Origin: CAZPZZ01 sp964591245
GTDB lineage: Bacteria; Acidobacteriota; Vicinamibacteria; Vicinamibacterales; UBA8438
NCBI GenBank assembly: GCA_964591245.1
Contig: CAZPZZ010000080.1
Coordinates: 1-18,089 of the forward strand
Direction: 5' to 3'
Length of the DNA stretch: 18,089 nt
Below the pieces are notes generated by a model that saw nothing but the letters and a program-made list of their open reading frames with translations, was not told the origin of the DNA and did not search any database. How positions within the stretch are numbered: position 1 is the first letter of the stretch; every line of letters begins with the position of its first letter. The position numbers and the translations under genes were made by a program. Shown here in pieces: positions 15,322 through 18,089 of the stretch.

Positions 15322-16123
15322 CGTCAGGTGACGTGGTCGAGCCATCGACCGAGAAGTTCGGGTAGGCGAGCTGAATGGTCCGCGTCAAGGTGATGGCCTC
15401 CAGACGTCGTCCGGCGTAACGGGCCAAGACCTGCAGCGACGTCTCCCAGGCCGGGCCAGACTCACTCCCCCCGTCGTCACCGTACACCACCGCAATCGCC
15501 TCACCACCGACCAGCACCGGGACAGCCACGGCCCTGGTACCTTCCGGCATCTTCGCAAACGCGGGTGGATCTGCAGTGGTCACGTCATCGTGACCCGCGT
15601 GGAGGTGGTGCGCTTGGGCCGAAGCCGCTGCCGTCCCAATGACACCGGCCTCCTCGAACGTGGGAGTCACATCCTCGGCCGTGGCGATCGCGTCCCCGAA
15701 GCCCGCAAACGCCCACCCGCGTAACCGCGCCTCCCCCGCAACGGTGAGCACCGCGGCCCGTTCCGCCACCTGCCCGGCCACGTCAGCCAGCACATCCAGC
15801 GCCTGGCTCAAGCCTGGCGCGTCATCCAACCGCCCGATACCTGCGAGTACGCGGTCGACTCCATCGGCCCGGGCCGCGGCCAGGGTCTCGGCACGCGCCA
15901 CTTCGGTCGCAATCTGCGCCTCGGCCTCCGTGCGCACCTCTTCGACGCGTTGGGTCAACACCTGATCGGCGTCCCGACGCGCCTCTTCCAGCGCTGACTG
16001 GCGCTCATTCGCCGCAGCCGTCAACAATTCGCTGACAAACCCGTTCCCATCTGGCTGCGACTCGTCGCGTAGGCGCGCCAGTAACTTTTCGCTCGACCGT
16101 GTCACCGTATCTTCCAGAGCCAT
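15278..16123 (-). CDS. Coiled-coil protein with GAF-like domain
   Basis: 281 aa from ATG16123. Residues about 30-90 are a charged alanine/glutamate-rich helix likely to form a coiled coil (ALEEARRDADQVL, RVEEVRTEAEAQI); about 95-255 reads as a GAF-like sensory fold (ALDVLADVAGQVAERAAVLTV; RAVAVPVLVGGEAIAVVYGD; LQVLARYAGRRLEAITL), with a histidine cluster AHHLHAGH inside; the last 25 residues are a Ser/Thr-rich tail. No membrane helix, kinase or output domain is present, so it may be a regulator or scaffold; the ligand is unknown. The longer open frame to 16282 lacks protein character. A perfect TATAAT lies 9 nt before the start. Confidence 0.82.
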   Translation of the reverse strand: MALEDTVTRSSEKLLARLRDESQPDGNGFVSELLTAAANERQSALEEARRDADQVLTQRVEEVRTEAEAQIATEVARAETLAAARADGVDRVLAGIGRLDDAPGLSQALDVLADVAGQVAERAAVLTVAGEARLRGWAFAGFGDAIATAEDVTPTFEEAGVIGTAAASAQAHHLHAGHDDVTTADPPAFAKMPEGTRAVAVPVLVGGEAIAVVYGDDGGSESGPAWETSLQVLARYAGRRLEAITLTRTIQLAYPNFSVDGSTTSPDVSSSSTESANADQS

Positions 16124-16132
16124 GCGGCTCGC

Positions 16133-16138
16133 ATTATA
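16133..16138 (-). promoter_or_regulatory. Perfect -10 box just before the GAF-like gene
   Basis: On the minus strand TATAAT occupies 16138-16133, 9 nt ahead of ATG16123, predicting a 5' leader of only about 1-3 nt. No ribosome binding site is present and the -35 region is weak. Confidence 0.5.
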
Positions 16139-16308
16139 TGTGGTCTCCGTCGATCCGGGTACGACGCCCGCGTCGACGGCAGGGCGGTGCTCGTTAAAAG
16201 GGGACGCGGACGCACAGAGCTTGGTAGAATAAACGCCTATAACAAGTCTGGCCGTCAGACGAGCCGCCCCGCGGACGCACACTGCCGTGCCGGCCCATAC
16301 TGCTAAAG

Positions 16309-16661
16309 GGGGGCGACAAGGCTTCGACGGGGATAGGAGAACACGGGATGCATGTCGAGCACCATCGACTCGTAAATCCGATGGACAACATCATAATTGC
16401 AGACGATAGTCTCGCACTCGCCGCCTAATTAGGCGGCGACGTTCCCCTCATTTTTGCCTGCGGGGTGGGATGGAACGTCATTTAGCAGGCTGGCCACGCC
16501 CCGCCGCGTCGACGGGTCATGGCGAGAATTTTCGGCGCTCAGCCACCCATGGTTTTGGCCACGCTCTCACATGGGCGGTGAAACAACAGGCGTGGACACA
16601 CATGTAGATTCCTGAGGGAACGTATCTTCGGACGCGGGTTCGACTCCCGCCGCCTCCACCA
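16309..16661 (+). ncRNA. ssrA: tmRNA
   Basis: Transfer-messenger RNA that rescues stalled ribosomes and tags the nascent peptide for degradation. The 5' acceptor strand GGGGGCG (16309-16315) pairs with CGCCTCC (16651-16657), the T arm GCGGG-TTCGACT-CCCGC precedes it, and CCA is encoded at 16659-16661. The tmRNA-specific start GACAAGGCTTCGACGGGGAT is present. The tag frame begins at GCA16399 and reads ADDSLALAA, stopping at TAA 16426-16428; with the alanine brought by tmRNA itself the tag is AADDSLALAA, ending in the LAA recognised by ClpXP. The tag end lies in an 18-bp palindrome (16420-16437), probably helix 5. Length 353 nt is normal. The 3' end is the apparent integration site of the following element. 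Confidence 0.97.
16637..16661 (+). other. Probable attachment site (attL) in the tmRNA 3' end
   Basis: An integrase gene follows tmRNA in the same orientation, and the tmRNA 3' end, including the T arm and CCA, is intact, as happens when an island enters ssrA and restores it. The core must lie in or near the T arm to CCA region. The second copy (attR) is outside the window, so the exact borders cannot be set. Confidence 0.6.
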
Positions 16662-16757
16662 CTTTATAGTCCAGCCAAGACCATTGCAACCTACAAAACA
16701 ACCATAAACCCCTATTCTTGTTTATTTTATAGCCAAAACGAGTCTAGGTGCGTCTAT

Positions 16758-16775
16758 GGCTGTCCATTGACAGCC
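16758..16775 (+). repeat. Palindrome covering the -35 box of the integrase promoter
   Basis: GGCTGTC (16758-16764) and GACAGCC (16769-16775) are perfect reverse complements with a 4-nt centre CATT. It includes the TTGACA hexamer at 16767-16772. No T tract follows; an operator or recombination-protein site is more likely than a terminator. The AT-rich stretch 16662-16757 holds no other recognisable feature. Confidence 0.6.
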
Positions 16776-16795
16776 TCGTTGTGTGGGGGTACCTT
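16767..16795 (+). promoter_or_regulatory. Predicted integrase promoter
   Basis: A perfect -35 TTGACA (16767-16772) is followed after 17 nt by TACCTT (16790-16795), a weak -10 with the key T, A and final T. Transcription would start near 16802, upstream of ATG16846 and ATG16870. The -35 is inside a palindrome and the -10 inside the first 12-bp iteron, so binding to either would block RNA polymerase. Confidence 0.55.
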
Positions 16796-16868
16796 TGGGG
16801 GTACCGACGGGGTCATTTCCACTTTTTGTGGCGGTGTACCCCCTGATGTACCCCAAAACGTACCCCCA
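16784..16868. repeat. Dyad array of 12-bp iterons upstream of the integrase
   Basis: TGGGGGTACC occurs at 16784 and 16796, with a degenerate third copy near 16808 (CGGGGTCA). The inverse motif GTACCCC occurs at 16836, 16848 and 16860. Both halves have exactly 12-bp spacing and are mirror images about 16826, where CCAC-TTTTT-GTGG (16819-16831) forms the centre. This looks like a multi-site binding array for the integrase itself (arm-type sites) or a repressor/excisionase. Confidence 0.75.
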
Positions 16869-16869
16869 G

Positions 16870-18066
16870 ATGGCACTCACTGATACCGCCATTCGGAACG
16901 CAAAGCCCAAGGACAAGCCGTACAAACTCGGCGACGCCGGGGGACTCTACGTGATCGTGCGCCCACATGGGAGCAAGTTATGGCGCTACAAATATCGGCT
17001 TCATGCCAAAGCGCACTCCCGCGGCCTCGGCAAGTACCCCGATGTCAGCCTCAAGGAGGCCCGGCGACGGCGCGACGAGTGCCGTCAAGACGTCGCCAAC
17101 GGCGTGAACCCAAGATGCCGGTGGAAGGTTGAACACGCGACCACAGGAGATGGCTCACCAGCGGAGACGTTCGAGGCGGTTGCGCATGAGTGGTTCCCCA
17201 AACAACTGCCAAGCTGGTCAGAGGGTCACGCACGCACTGTGGAGTACCGGCTCAGAACGTATGTGTATCCGACAATTGGGAAGCGGCCAATCGCGGCTGT
17301 TACCCCTCAAGATTTCCTCGCGTTGCTCAAACCGATTGAAGACCAAGAGAAGTACGAGACCGCACGTCGTGTCCTGAAGGTGTGCCAGCAGGTCTGTCTG
17401 TACGCCATTGCAACGGGCCGGCTCGCACACAACACCGCCGCGTCGGTGACACCTGCCCTGACCCAAGTCCTCCCGCGACATTTCGCGGCCGTGACCGCTC
17501 CCAAGGAGATCGGACCGCTCTTGCTGATGCTCGACGGATATGAAGGATCGCCGGTTGTCACGAGCGCGTTACGTTTGGCACCGCTCGTGTTCGTCAGGCC
17601 AGGAGAATTACGGACAGCGAAATGGACCGATATGGAACTCGACGCTGCCGAGCCACAGTGGCAGTATCTCGTGACGAAAACACAGACACCGCACATCGTG
17701 CCACTTGCGACGCAAGCCGTTGCCATCTTACGTGCGCTGCATCCCCATACGGGCCATCAGGAGTACGTCTTCCCAGGGCAGCGGAACAACGGACGCCCAA
17801 TGAGTGAAAACGCCGTCCTGGCCGCGATGCGTACGCTGGGTATCCCCAAAGACAAGATGACGGGACACGGATTCCGTGCAATGGCGTATACGGTGCTTGA
17901 AGAACAACTGCACTTCCCCCAGCACCTCATCGATCACCAACTCGCGCACGTCGTCAAGGACCCACCAGGACAAACCTACAACCGCACGACGCACCTCCAG
18001 GAGCGCAAGAAAATGATGCAGCGGTGGTCCTACTTGGACGAATTACGCACCGCGACGACCGCTTAG
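16870..18066 (+). CDS. Tyrosine-recombinase integrase (P4-type)
   Basis: Site-specific recombinase that inserts and, with a helper, excises the element at ssrA. From ATG16870 it has 398 aa: the N-terminal arm-binding domain of this family (ALTDTAIRNAKPKDKPYKL, GGLYVIVRPHGSKLWRYKYR), a SAM-like core-binding domain (about 100-200), then the catalytic domain with the first Arg in FVRPGELR, PHIVPL, HGFR, LAHV and the nucleophile Tyr in TYNR, followed by the family ending MMQRWSYLDEL. All catalytic elements are present, so it is probably active. The frame is open back to 16783 through the iterons, whose 12-bp period is in frame; the predicted transcript starts after that point. ATG16846 is a second option; neither has a ribosome binding site. 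Only 23 nt of the island follow it. Confidence 0.93.
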   Translation: MALTDTAIRNAKPKDKPYKLGDAGGLYVIVRPHGSKLWRYKYRLHAKAHSRGLGKYPDVSLKEARRRRDECRQDVANGVNPRCRWKVEHATTGDGSPAETFEAVAHEWFPKQLPSWSEGHARTVEYRLRTYVYPTIGKRPIAAVTPQDFLALLKPIEDQEKYETARRVLKVCQQVCLYAIATGRLAHNTAASVTPALTQVLPRHFAAVTAPKEIGPLLLMLDGYEGSPVVTSALRLAPLVFVRPGELRTAKWTDMELDAAEPQWQYLVTKTQTPHIVPLATQAVAILRALHPHTGHQEYVFPGQRNNGRPMSENAVLAAMRTLGIPKDKMTGHGFRAMAYTVLEEQLHFPQHLIDHQLAHVVKDPPGQTYNRTTHLQERKKMMQRWSYLDELRTATTA

Positions 18067-18089
18067 ACAGCCCGAATGCTTGCCCGGTT

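Noticed and set aside
16221..16243. Possible tmRNA promoter TTGGTA/TATAAC
   Set aside because: The spacer is only 11 nt and the -10 is about 65 nt before the mature 5' end; no better pair was found, so the tmRNA promoter is left unassigned.
16784..16868. CRISPR-like or tandem repeat array
   Set aside because: The units are 12 bp without unique spacers and are arranged as a dyad; this is a protein-binding array, not CRISPR.

Overview
The window is a GC-rich bacterial chromosome segment in which nearly all of the sequence is core, vertically inherited genes; one integrative element begins near the right edge. Gene content and order (thrS-infC-rpmI-rplT, then zapA-6S RNA-rny-thiL, secreted proteins of unknown function and a beta-barrel-like protein implying a double-membrane cell) fit a Gram-negative bacterium of the Acidobacteriota type, but that placement is inference from protein style and synteny only.

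Left block (1-3020): the 3' part of a tRNA-Val(GAC) runs straight into thrS, followed by infC, rpmI and the first half of rplT, the classical translation operon. infC appears to start at a rare AUA codon, as expected of a gene autoregulated by IF3. A run of 100 Ns (3021-3120) cuts rplT; the sequence after it does not continue L20, so the true gap is probably larger, and pheS/pheT, which usually follow, may be lost in it.

Cell-division/RNA block (3121-7105): an unidentified C-terminal coding tail, a small coiled-coil protein, zapA, a 6S RNA (ssrS) with its own promoter, leader hairpin and terminator, then rny (RNase Y) and thiL. zapA next to 6S RNA is a widely conserved arrangement.

Middle block (7106-12728): a secreted small protein with three regularly spaced HxxHV motifs and an EF-hand loop; two head-to-tail minus-strand ABC half-transporters that form an asymmetric heterodimeric exporter (one degenerate, one consensus ATP site); and a divergent gene for a predicted outer-membrane barrel.

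Right block (12729-16661): a PLP-dependent aminotransferase (minus), a MltD-like lytic transglycosylase with four LysM repeats (plus), a coiled-coil/GAF-like protein (minus) whose 3' end overlaps the transglycosylase gene by 44 bp, and tmRNA (ssrA). The two minus-strand genes each have a perfect TATAAT only 7-9 nt before the chosen ATG, suggesting leaderless mRNAs.

Right edge (16662-18089): immediately after tmRNA lies a tyrosine-recombinase integrase in the same orientation, the signature of an island inserted in ssrA. Its promoter region contains a large dyad of 12-bp iterons (two clear plus one degenerate copy facing three copies) overlapping the predicted -10 box, and a palindrome covering the -35 box. 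The island cargo lies beyond the window. This iteron/promoter array, the HxxHV/EF-hand protein, the AUA start of infC and the leaderless promoters are the points most worth following.
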